From Telmatactis stephensoni (taxonomy: Eukaryota; Cnidaria; Anthozoa; Actiniaria; Isophelliidae), in contig JALIZF010001491.1 in NCBI GenBank assembly GCA_029948255.1, positions 248,001-312,000 on the forward strand: 64,000 nt of DNA, given 5' to 3'. The notes beneath the pieces were generated by a model. The model made no database searches, was not told where the DNA came from, and worked only from the letters and a program-made list of their open reading frames with translations. The translations under genes were made by a program, and so were the position numbers. Below, piece by piece: positions 54,861-64,000 of this stretch. Numbering within the stretch: position 1 is the stretch's first letter; each line of letters opens with the position of its first letter.

Positions 54861-55241
54861 TATTTCTTTTTGTAGAGTGTTTCTTTCTCTCTATTCAGTT
54901 ACATGAACACTAAGCGGCTATCTAAATTTTGGAGCTGCTCCACAAAACATCCGCTCCACAGCCTATTACTTTGCTGGCTGGCAATATCATGTGAAATATA
55001 ACATTGCTAGCTGAGGATTTTATCGATTTCAGCTGGGAGTCTTTCATGTTCTGGTGTTGATCTGTAATTATCAAGAACACGATTGGATTTATGATATAAA
55101 ATATTAATAGAATGCATGTATATTTTAGAAAATAACTTTACTTGGTTATCAAACAAACATAATGTGAAATACTAGCAATGTAAGGCTTCTAATAATGATT
55201 ATTAGGTATTTTTATCATGACTTCTCCATTTGAGTTGGAAA

Positions 55242-55382
55242 ATGAATATGGACATAGTAGTCAAGGAGATAATAGAAGATGATACAGCACGTATTCTTGA
55301 AGAAATAGTACCTAATTTTAATCAAATAACACAAAAATGGCGAGATCAAACAAAGTTTATCAAACTGTTCGAACAGACTTAA
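55242..55382 (+). CDS. 46-codon ORF followed by an A run
   Basis: The ORF reads MNMDIVVKEIIEDDTARILE and ends KLFEQT. The stop TAA is the first part of a 16-base A run (55381-55396). It may be the end of a retrocopied exon or chance. No family recognised. Confidence 0.2.
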   Translation: MNMDIVVKEIIEDDTARILEEIVPNFNQITQKWRDQTKFIKLFEQT

Positions 55383-55530
55383 AAAAAAAAAAAAAAGACT
55401 ACAGCATGGAAAGACAGAGAATAGACAAATCTGGAATCAAACATAACCAAGAAAAATAATACGAACTGGTTTGTGGTAGTACGTCTACTACTTAATTGAC
55501 TTACTTTCTCATAATTCTTTTTATCACAGC

Positions 55531-55583
55531 GGTGCAAGCCAGTCCAACGAATGTACTGCTTACTGTAAATTGAGGAGCAGCGA
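55531..55583 (-). CDS. Linker exon
   Basis: TTTTGCAG acceptor, then VAAPQFTVSSTFVGLACTA. It follows the truncated SRCR fragment at 55740. Confidence 0.5.
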
Positions 55584-55739
55584 CTGCAAAAGTAAGACAA
55601 GCAACAAGCTGTTATAATTATTGTCATGTTACGTAATGGCACTGAAATCCTGACGATGTTATGTTTGAGACATTTGTAGGTTGATGAGAGAACTAAAGAT
55701 ATGAAAATAATCAAAAGCCATGCTTTCTTTAGAACCTAC

Positions 55740-55793
55740 CCATCTTGCACGTGACACCAACGTCGTGCACATGCCAACAGGCAGCTCCCCATA
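55740..55793 (-). pseudogene. Type-1 SRCR exon end (Z)
   Basis: Only the last 54 bp survive (ending VHDVGVTCKMG, GTAGGT donor), nearly identical to exon J. The remainder is replaced by AT-rich DNA. Confidence 0.7.
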
Positions 55794-56127
55794 AGTACTA
55801 TTCTTCAGGTATCCAGAAACAAAACTAATATGATAAGAAATCAAATAAAAAAACATATTTATCAAAAAATATCCCTTAATTTCTATAATGAATTAAAGTT
55901 GAAAGGGTCCATATAGGTTGCCCGCATGTTAAAGAGACTTAGGGTGCAAATTTCTAAGTCTAATATCCATACACAGGTTCCCATACACAGGATGATATAA
56001 CGGCGTATAGTTATTGTCGTGTTACATGATCCACTGAAACCCTGCGTTATGTTTGAGATATTTGTAGGTTGATAAAAGAACTAAAGATATGAAAATAATC
56101 AAAAAGCCATGCTTTCTTTAGAACCTA

Positions 56128-56452
56128 CCCATCTTGCACGTGACACCAACGTCCCAGTAATGCTCACAGGTAACTCCCCATTCATAATTACTACAGTTGA
56201 CAATGGACATTTCTGTACCAGTACAACCGAGGTTTTCAAGCCATGATATGCCTTTGACAGGACTGAAGTTTGTGTGTTTGACAACTTGTACTCCAGAGTA
56301 CCCAAGCATACGACAAGCTACCTCAGCGTCGTTCTTGTCCCATTTATTATTATAATTACATACAGTACCCCACACACCATGGTACCTGACGTCAACTCGA
56401 CCAGAATTGGATGACGTTCCTCCAGCTAAACGAACTTGAACTGGTGGAACAG
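56128..56452 (-). CDS. Type-1 SRCR exon (AA)
   Basis: A full-length 325-bp exon, CTACAG acceptor, GTAGGT donor. The first variable patch is lengthened (NYNNKWDKND); the others are ENLGC and SNYEWGVTCEHYWD. VACRMLGYSGVQ replaces the common [12 protein letters not shown]. Six cysteines are in place. Confidence 0.85.
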
Positions 56453-56617
56453 CTGTAGATTTAGAAAGTTAATTAATTTTAATAATGGATATGCAAATAT
56501 TATACTTGGAGGGGAAAAAAAAGTACATTTATGACGACAGTTTATACTATAATACCTCTTCTAGAAGTTTTCAAAGTATAGAATGTAAGAAGTACTTTCA
56601 ACAACAGTATAACTATA

Positions 56618-57733
56618 TGAGGCGTGATCACTTAAAAGGGGTCTTAAAGGTTGACCATAAGTTAGGCTGTAACGCACGGTGTGCAAGTCGACCCCGTTTT
56701 GGCATTCTCTGCGCTACAATCATAGCTGGTCCAAGGTTAAACACTCTACGCATCCAAACATGCATCCCATAATGCATTTCTTCCGCTGGATCAGATACAG
56801 CGGAAGAAAAGCATTATGGGCATCCATGAAAAATTTGCACAGCACCCGTCCCCTACTCTTAGTCGTAGAAATTTCTTATAAGTGCTGAGCCCCCCTCGCT
56901 AACAGGCCACAGACGGCACCGATTGCCTTCGTTACAGTTCAAAACTCGCCGAAATGGCCTTGTTGGCTTGGGGAATGCATCACAGAACGACCAGAGAAGC
57001 CTCAATACTCCAGAGATCACAGTTGAATCTTGTCTCCGTAATTACTGTGACTCTTTCTTCGTAAAGTCGCTTCCCACTCCTGAGTTCTTCCAGGAGATTG
57101 TCTCCGCCGTCTTTTCTTGCTTAATGATGCAAGCCAAGCGACTTCTGTGCTACAAAATGACTCGGAAAAGCACTTAGAAGCTGAATTCAGGCCACGATCA
57201 GTACGCTCACCGAACGTAAAGCCTAGAATTCGTCAGGCGTCACTGTATAATTGAGCCTTCAGTCTTCTAGAACAGCACCAAATTGACAGTTACCTTGACA
57301 ACTATTGTTTGTCTTTCCTGTTTTTTTTTTTTTTCTTTTTCTTCTCTCTTTTTCTCTTTCACAAACCCATTTTTCCTGTTTTTCTTTCTTTTCTCTTTCT
57401 TATTTCTCGGTTAATTCTTTTTTAAAGTTTGTTTTTGATTCCCATTTAATTGGCAAAGAAATCCGAACAACTGTTGTCTTTCTTTGCTGTCTTACTTTCT
57501 CTCTCACAAAACGCGCCCTTCGGTTTTTCTGTTCCTTTTTCTTTCTTTTCTCTCTCTGTTTTTTTTTTTTCTTTTTCTTTTGAGAGTTTTGTTGTTGTGC
57601 TTGTTCTCTCTCCTTTCTTCGCCGAGAAATGACCAAAGAAACGCTAAAGATTGCTGTTAAAGCGGCAAATCTTGAAGATGGTACATCAAAGGGGTCTTAG
57701 TAAAGAAGACCCCTTTTGTGTGAACACCGCTCA
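56618..57733. mobile_element. 1.1-kb inverted-repeat element with TATA flanks
   Basis: The ends are TGAGGCGTGATCACTTAAAA then GGGGTC, and inverted TGAGCGGTGTTCACACAAAA then GGGGTC. TATA flanks it at 56614-56617 and 57734-57737. The intron beside exon B (16470-16490) is the empty counterpart. The interior has a perfect hairpin (56766-56820) and a 260-bp pyrimidine-rich stretch (57318-57580). A 84-codon ORF at 56923-57177 (PSLQFKTRRNGLVGLGNAS) has no family I recognise. Confidence 0.75.
56766..56820. repeat. Perfect hairpin inside the 1.1-kb element
   Basis: CCCATAATGC...TTCTTCCGCTG pairs with CAGCGGAAGAA...GCATTATGGG around a 9-base loop, apart from a one-base mismatch. Confidence 0.85.
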
Positions 57734-57762
57734 TATATTTGTTTAATGTTGTTAATTCTTAC

Positions 57763-58094
57763 CTTTAGCTACCTGACAAACCACACCAGCAAGATTTTTA
57801 TACGTGCAACCAGACCACACTTTCCACCATCCGTTGTGAGTACACTCTGCAATCGACTTTTCTTTACCACTGCATCGCACATTGTACATGAGTAATTTTG
57901 TTGTCGTCTTTCCTTCAATGTGGTAAATTTGATTTACGGCTGCTTTGTAACCAAGCATTCTACAGATCACGTGAGCATCGTTTATATCCCAGCCAGCATA
58001 ACAGACTGCTCCCCAGGTACTTTTGTACTGGATTTCCACTTGACCAACACTGCTTACATTAGTTCCCACCAAACGAACTTTAATCGCATTTTTC
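57763..58094 (-). CDS. Type-2 SRCR exon (BB), intact
   Basis: A 332-bp exon between a TAACAG acceptor and a GTAAGA donor, phase 1 at both ends. It reads IKVRLVGTNVSSVGQVEIQY, WGAVCYAGWDIND, HVICRMLGYKAAV, NVRCSGKEKSIAEC and ends LAGVVCQVAKG, with six cysteines. The type-2 framework differs from type 1 at many positions (KSTWGAVC, HVIC, EKSIAEC). Exon AA follows downstream, the usual order. Confidence 0.88.
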
Positions 58095-58669
58095 CTGTTA
58101 TAAGCGTAGACATTGTCAGATGTGAAGATTTGATAACCACTCTGTTGTGTTTTGTCTTGTTTTATTTTAAAATATTCAACAATATTATAATATTTGTGAA
58201 ACTATAATTTCAATGAATTGATGGCCTTTAAAGATTTTGGTAAAGTAAAGGGTGTGCGTTAAAAACGTGCGGTCAAGTATTAGAACGATTTCGTAACGTA
58301 CCGGGTTGTTGCTTAGAGGATAAAATACCCTTGACCAAAAAATTTGCGAATATTTAGGTCACGTTTGAATGAAAAGAAAGGATTTTTACTAAAGATGTTA
58401 GATGCTTGTGGGTCAGATGTAAGCAAGTTGAAATTGCAATCAATGAGAAGTGTAAGTGGATTGACTTGATGATATGTGAGGATGAAAAAAGCACTGTTAC
58501 TAGTAGCATTAGGGTTAGGACTTACAGCTGATCCATGGCTAACAATAGCAACTTTGGCAAAAGTACGAGAAATAACATTTTCAGGATAATTAAAACTAAA
58601 GAAAAAGGATCGCGAAATTTGCCATGGAAGGGAACTAATGCTATATAAGCCATGTTGTTTAAGTGAAAC

Positions 58670-58790
58670 TCCACTACTAGGACTGATGGGAACAGTCTGC
58701 AGTGATTATACATGGTGTGTATACATGGGATGAAAATAACGATGCCGTGATCTGTCGAATGCTTTGTTGGTTACAAAGCAGTTAAACGAG
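58670..58790 (+). pseudogene. Degenerate SRCR exon, opposite strand
   Basis: The words GTVCSDYTW and NNDAVICRML occur in different frames on the plus strand, followed by a trace of the GYKA segment (GTTACAAAGCAG). Several frameshifts are present. Confidence 0.55.
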
Positions 58791-58966
58791 ACTAACTGAC
58801 ATGAAGAACGAACAAAGCCTTCGGGAGTGACGTCACAATCATTTCTTCAAATCCTACTCATAGTGAACGAAACACAGCATAAAGACATCTCATAAATGTA
58901 AAGAAACATTAGTAACCAAGGTGACCGAGGACCATACAGGGAGGGGAGGGTGGGCATTTCAGTCCT

Positions 58967-59062
58967 TGGTCACTACTCTTTATGAGATAGAGTAACAGTC
59001 AAACTTCAACTTACATTTTAGTCTCCTTTAACTTATCAATTCTATCTCATAAACCGTGACCA
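58967..59062. repeat. Short inverted repeat
   Basis: GGTCACTACTCTTTATGAGATAGA is mirrored by TCTATCTCATAAACCGTGACC about 55 bp later, with a small bulge. Confidence 0.6.
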
Positions 59063-59281
59063 GCGGACTAACATGAAGACTTCAAAGTGTGCGCAGACAC
59101 TATGAGTATCAGCTGGAAAAAATTAATTGCACACCAATATAGGAGAAAACATTCCATCTTATTGCATTGAAGATCAAAGATGAGGCGCTAGATTTACAAT
59201 ATTCCCTTTTTTTATTTTTTTTACATTGTGTTTAATGTGGTTTTGATGTGGTTAATCATGGGTGTCACATTCCCTTTTTAG

Positions 59282-59560
59282 AATGCACCCCTGGTCGAGT
59301 TGAAGTCAGGTACCATTGTGTGTGGGGTACTGTATGTAATGTTAACTGGGGCAAGAACGACGCTGAGGTGGTTTGTCGTATGCTTGGGTATCCTGGAGTA
59401 CAAGTTGCCGAACACTCAAACTTTAGTCCTGTCAAAGGGATATCTTGGCTTCGCAACGTTGGTTGTACTGGTACAGAAATGTCCATTGCCAGCTGTAGTC
59501 ATTATAGATGGGGATATGGCTGTTGGCATAGGGACGACGTTGGTGTCTCATGCAAGATGG
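59282..59560 (+). CDS. Type-1 SRCR exon (DD), opposite strand, shortened start
   Basis: A 279-bp exon after a TTTTTAG acceptor. It lacks the VRLAGGTSPNSG start and instead reads ECTPGRVEVRYHCVWGTVC, which adds two cysteines. Variable patches are NVNWGKN, RNVGC and SHYRWGYGCWHRDD. It ends VSCKMG with a GTAGGT donor. A linker exon follows at 59720. The phase at the new start differs from the standard one, so usage is uncertain. Confidence 0.7.
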
Positions 59561-59719
59561 GTAGGTTGTAAAGAGAGCATGGCTTATTAACTATTTCATA
59601 TCTTTAGTTCTGTTATCAACCTACAAATACATTAAACACAACATTGTCAGGATTTCAGTTGATTACATAACACGAAAATAATTTTAACAGCTAGTTCGTT
59701 CCTTGTCTTACTTTTGTAG

Positions 59720-59775
59720 TCGCTGCTCCTCAATTTACAGTAAGCAGTATATCGGTTGGACTGGATTGCACCGCT
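59720..59775 (+). CDS. Linker exon, opposite strand
   Basis: TTTTGTAG acceptor, then VAAPQFTVSSISVGLDCTAD. Confidence 0.55.
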
Positions 59776-59889
59776 GATGAAAAGAATTTAGAAAGTAGGT
59801 TAAAGTAGTAGACGTTATTCCACAAACTTCGTACTATTTTTCTTTAGTGATGTTCGATTCCGGAAAGCCTATACTCTGGGGTCTCAACT

Positions 59890-60075
59890 CACTTTGACTC
59901 ATAGCAAGTTAGATCAGAGCGAATTTAGGCAAGTTAGCAGGGTAAAATGGCCTTTCCCCAACCGTGCGAGTTAAAGCGAGTAAGGGCGAGTCAGGCCGAG
60001 TTAGTTGTGAAATCCTATGCGAGTTAAGGTGAGTTAAGCAATAATCCTCTTTTGGTACTGCGAGTTAATGTATTG
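59890..60075. repeat. Degenerate GCGAGTTA repeat cluster
   Basis: GCGAGTTA, GAGTTAAG and related 7-9 base words recur about ten times in an irregular spacing. Confidence 0.6.
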
Positions 60076-60785
60076 TACTACGTGCGAATTAAGACGAATT
60101 TAGACTCCAGAGTACGCCTTCCCTGTTTGTTGTTTATCTGTGTTTTAATGTGGTGGTCTTTTTTTCAGTGAACCGTCAAGTCGGGGTTTTTATCTCACTA
60201 TTTTTGTGTTGTTCGCCACTGTACTTCAGTTTCATTTCTTCCAAAAAAACCTGCTATTATCCGCTTAATTGACAACCATCTGTTATGTAGAGTTTGCGAC
60301 TCGAATCAGTAAAGCTTCAATACAGTTGAGAATAACTTTCATGTAAACATACGTTGATGTAACACATATCGTGTGTACTGGTCTTGGGACCTGTTCAAGC
60401 ACGCTACACTAACAAAAGTATTCTGAACAGACATCGGTGATAATCTAGACAAGTAATAGTGCGACTGTTGCCATATGGCGTGTACTGGTATTGGGACTTT
60501 TTTCACATTCTATACTGAACGGAAAAAAACTTAGTATACTGACAAGCACTAAAAGAGTGCAAAACTATGCACTATTAAGCACTAAATAATTAGAGTGCTA
60601 ATTGCACAGTATAGAAATGACAAGCATGATAATCATGACAAGCAACAAGCTGTTATAGTTATTGTCTGCTGTGTGATCCACTACTATCTTGGCGATGTTA
60701 TGTTTAAGATATAATATGTGCGGATTGAGAGAAGAGGTAGCAGATATGAAAATAATTAATAAATTATGTTTACTTTTAAACCTAC

Positions 60786-61090
60786 CCATCTTGCACGTGA
60801 CACCAACGTCGTAACTATGATGACAGCCATATCCCCATCCATAGGGCATACTGCAGCTGTATCAGTACAACCAAGGTTTTCAAGCCATGATATCCCTTTG
60901 ACAGGACTAAAGTTTGTGTGCTTGACAACTTGTACTCCAGGGTACCCAAGCATACGACAAACCACTTCAGCGTCGTACTTGTCCCATCCCCAATTACATA
61001 CAGTACCCCACACACCATGGTACCTGACTTCAAGTCGACCAGAATCGGGTGACGTTCCTCCAGCTAAACGAACTTGAACTGGTGGAACAG
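60786..61090 (-). pseudogene. Type-1 SRCR exon (EE), 16-17 base deletion
   Basis: The first two thirds are normal (AVPPVQVRLAGGTSPDSGR, NWGWDKY, GISWLENLGC). A deletion near 60858 removes the TEMSIANC segment and shifts the frame, so the last two cysteines are lost. Splice sites (CTACAG, GTAGGT) remain. The linker exon expected downstream is not found near 60650. Confidence 0.8.
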
Positions 61091-62669
61091 CTGTAGATTT
61101 CATTAATCAACCCGCCATTGGCGGACATACCTCGTGGATTGAGCTACATGTGCAGAGCGGAAGCCCATGAAGCATTGAGGGCTGAATGTCATTTTTACTT
61201 CCATGAAGAGTCTTTTGTGTAATCCTTAGATTTTCAGTTAGCAACAATTTCAAGCCATAAATAAGTTCTTCAATGAATAACACGCATGCTTTTATATGAA
61301 GCGTTAACTAGTTGCCTGTGTTGCAAGACGTTGCATCAGACTCATTGTGCTCTAGACGTATGATAAATGCTAGACGCTTTTTGGGACGAAATTGGTTTCC
61401 TGCTTCAGTCTCATTGTACGTTGCATCACGATCAAGGTGCCGCATTGTCTACTGTATTCGACGCTTTATAGATCAAACGAATGATATATACAATTCCATT
61501 ACATACAATGTATATAAATCTCTCATATTTTTATCAGTATCTGGGATATTTGTTACTATATATGCGTCTCAAAGTGTACAACCAATCAATTACACTAGAT
61601 TTTACAAAAAGTCAATTAGATCCACTAAGTTATTTTGGCCAAGTTACACAAGTTTTGCCTATAGCTACAATGACTCGTCAAAGATCACGGTGAATAAAAT
61701 GAAACATGTTTGCATTTTGATCAAATATTAATAATATAAAGAAAAGTCGAGTCAAATTGCCGTTTTTGTTACCAGCTGCTTATTTCAACATTCTCTCGTG
61801 CTGATCGAGTACAAACACAGACTAGCGGCTCGACTCACGGCCAGTTTCAGGCTGTTTCAGGCGGCAGTTCGTATTCAATATGTTTTCGTTTGCTTTTTAT
61901 TTCAACATTTACTCGCGTGCTGATAAAATACAAACAATATAAGCTAATGCTTGGATGACTTTGATGTTGTACTTGAGACGATTTTTGTTGCTTGTCCACC
62001 CAGAAAAGCTTTCACGTCTGAGTATCGAGCAGCTGCTCAATTACGGAGATGCGATGAAAGTTATTCCAAGCAGAGTAGTACAATACAAAATGTGGCAAGG
62101 AATAAAAAATTTACTATCAGCAATTTCCCCTAACGTCCGACACGTCCAATCTTAGGAAAGTGTGAGCACGAGGTAAGTCAAAGAAAGCTCTGTAGGCATG
62201 ATCTTACTAATGAGAGAAGTTGTTGTGACCATCATCTGACCATCTTGAAGGCTCCACGATTAAAACTCATACTAACTCATGGAGGAGTCACGAGTAGAAT
62301 TTCAACACTTCAAGATAATTAAATAACAGACCTTGTTTACAGAAGACGTCTTTTAGATCGTCCAATTCCAAAGCAAGTTTTGCGTACAGTCGGCTGAAGA
62401 ATTCGAGCAAATATCACCGATGCCTATTTGAATAACACAGGAGTCCCGACATCATATTTCCTTCAATCCCGTACCCAGAGCCCACGCTACTTAGGCCTCA
62501 GCGGTAAATCACGTCGAGTATGCGCAGTAGCATAGTTTAACAATTTGCGAGTGAGTGACTCATTTGCATATTTTGACCCCTCACAATAACTTGTGGATTT
62601 GCAAACCACGAGGTAAAAAGTCAATGATGTTCAAATGTAAACTTGCTTGTTTTTTTTTCTATTGTAAAT
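61091..62669. other. No gene recognised
   Basis: Several short ORFs exist but none shows a motif I recognise; two overlapping plus-strand ORFs at 61951-62155 look like chance. Confidence 0.45.
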
Positions 62670-62722
62670 TCATTGTATATTTCTCCTAAAATGGATACAA
62701 TAAAGCTATTATTATTATTTTG
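62670..62722 (+). mobile_element. LINE-like 3' terminus
   Basis: ATGGATACAATAAAGCTATT followed by ATT repeats is the common 3' end of CR1/RTE-like elements. No upstream coding part was found. Confidence 0.45.
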
Positions 62723-62785
62723 TTTATGTTACAATACCAGTTAAGAACAGTAAAACTATATTTGTTAGATGCTATTTATTCTTAC

Positions 62786-63105
62786 CTTTATCTACCTGAC
62801 AAACCAAACCAGCGAGAGTTTTATACGAGCAAAGATAATATACATTCCACCATCCCCCGTGAGAACACTCTATAATCGATTTTTCTTTACCACTGCATCC
62901 CACACTATACATGAGCATTTTTGTTGTTGTTTTTCCTTCTATGGCGCCAATACGATTCACAGCTGCTTTGTAACCAAGCATTCGACAGATCACGTGAGCA
63001 TCTTCTATATGCCAGTAACCACTACAGACCGCTCCCCAGGTCCCTTTGTACTGGATTTCCACTTGACCAACATGGCTTACATTAGTTCCCACCAGACGAT
63101 TTTTC
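62786..63105 (-). CDS. Type-2 SRCR exon (CC)
   Basis: A 320-bp exon with a GAGAG acceptor context and GTAAGA donor. It reads RLVGTNVSHVGQVEIQYKGT, WHIEDAHVICRMLGYKAAV, SVGCSGKEKSIIEC and LAGLVCQVDKG, six cysteines. A 12-base in-frame deletion removes AIKV at the start. It is the most upstream SRCR exon in the window. Exon EE follows. Confidence 0.8.
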
Positions 63106-63687
63106 CTCTCTAAACAGACATTAATTACGATATCTTTTTTTTTTTGGTTTGAAAATAATGAATTTTGTTTTGTTTAGATGTTTACTTTCAACTATATTTT
63201 GTGTACGTTATGTTATGTCATAATTTGTCTCTCTGTTGCTGGATTATTGTTAATAATTAATTACAAGCTAAAATCAATGTTTTTAGGCGCCATCCCTACT
63301 TACGTATTACAAAACATTTTTCGTTTTTGTATTCTCTGTTACAACTACGCAAGTTTGTGTGGAGAACACGAGAAAAGGTTTTGAATTACTAGCCGTACTA
63401 TATTTCAAAAAGAATAAATATGAGGTTTAGGGCGATAATACAAGCTGTGGCAGAACAGTCTTTATAACAACTCAAATTCTATTTGTGGTGGTAAACTGAA
63501 CGGCTTATCGTTCAACGTAAGAAATCACAATTTTAATTTTGCGGAAGGGCTATGCTTTCGTCCTGCTCTAACTTGATACGAACCTGTTATCGGAAAGCAA
63601 GAAATAACTGGATGACAATAGATCTAATCACTCTTCCGATCACGTGACTTGAATTGGGTAAACAAACAAATCCAATATGGCGGTAAT

Positions 63688-64000
63688 ATGGCGTCTGACA
63701 CGGTGAAATGTGATCCCATTCAACCAAAGCAATCAGGCGTATCGTGGACAAAGTCTCTAAAACAATTTCCAAAAATCACCGCTAATGAAATATCTTTACA
63801 ACTTGCTAAATGTGGAAAGAAAAATGTTGGGGATAAGGCCTATAAATTCTTCAAAGAAGGCTACATTCATGATGTGTATGTAGCGTCAAACTTGGAGTCC
63901 GTTTCTTCACAATGGAGTGTGAAAGCAAAGAGTTATAGAAGTCAGAGGCAAAGTGAAGCTCCACACGTTCTCAGTTTAAAAGTAGTTTCAGCCAAGAAAA
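63688..64000 (+). CDS. 5' part of a possible SWIM/YqaJ-family gene (runs off the right edge)
   Basis: An ATG at 63688 opens a frame of 104 codons to the window edge without a stop. An upstream ATG at 63677 gives only nine codons. The text (VSWTKSLKQFPKITANEISL, KAYKFFKEGYIHDVYV, VKAKSYRSQRQSEAPHVLSL) resembles, from memory, the amino-terminal region of animal proteins that continue with a SWIM zinc finger and a YqaJ nuclease. If right, it is an intact relative of the broken copy at 3340-4373, which holds only the later part of such a protein. The two parts do not overlap, so they cannot be compared here. Confidence 0.5.
   Translation, partial: MASDTVKCDPIQPKQSGVSWTKSLKQFPKITANEISLQLAKCGKKNVGDKAYKFFKEGYIHDVYVASNLESVSSQWSVKAKSYRSQRQSEAPHVLSLKVVSAKK

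Noticed and set aside
57305..57636. Phe/Ser-rich ORFs in the pyrimidine stretch
   Set aside because: Low-complexity composition in a mobile element; no motif or supporting homology.

Overview
The window reads as AT-rich nuclear DNA of an animal, most likely a cnidarian and probably an anthozoan (coral or sea anemone relative). This is inferred from the many scavenger-receptor cysteine-rich (SRCR) exons with class 1-1 splice phases, a PAN/apple plus pentraxin-like gene, CR1/L2-type LINEs, a Ty3/gypsy remnant, YqaJ/SWIM-type genes and a very dense load of small inverted-repeat elements. No database search was possible and the species cannot be named. There are no operons, CRISPR arrays or bacterial features, and I found no convincing tRNA or rRNA gene.

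Layout. 1-13 kb holds two tandem copies of a segment carrying the first exon of a PAN-domain gene and its upstream DNA (1-3320 and 9464-12780). The second copy has the whole gene (7875-9654, minus strand). Between them lie a broken YqaJ-type nuclease gene (3340-4373) and several small inverted-repeat transposons. Comparing the copies gives filled and empty insertion sites. 13.2-15.1 kb holds a four-exon candidate gene for a small secreted protein I do not recognise, with a decayed paralogue at 38.4-38.8 kb. From 15.6 kb to 63.1 kb runs an array of SRCR exons, mostly on the minus strand. Its basic module is a type-2 SRCR exon, a type-1 SRCR exon and a short linker exon, all flanked by phase-1 introns. 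About 20 SRCR exons or fragments are present. Some look intact, some carry frameshifts, and two groups (47.7-48.8 and 58.7-59.8 kb) are inverted.

The array is interrupted by a nearly complete LINE (16962-21732), a second LINE with an intact reverse-transcriptase ORF that split an SRCR exon (23187-26673), a 5'-truncated Ty3/gypsy element with a 125-bp LTR (40381-43196), a hAT deletion derivative with a nested MITE (51615-53428), a 1.1-kb inverted-repeat element (56618-57733), a large 1.4-kb inverted repeat (46078-47484), and a recent 2.47-kb tandem duplication that doubled two SRCR exons (about 33.1-37.5 kb). The window ends inside the 5' part of a gene that resembles the SWIM/YqaJ family (63688 onward).

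How it may work together. The SRCR exons share a nearly fixed framework but differ at three short patches. In the recent tandem duplication, one exon pair differs far more in two of these patches than in the flanking introns. That pattern suggests an extracellular recognition repertoire diversified by duplication and conversion, in a neighbourhood that also encodes a secreted PAN/pentraxin protein. This is inference: no complete SRCR gene with start, signal peptide and stop could be assembled from the sequence alone.
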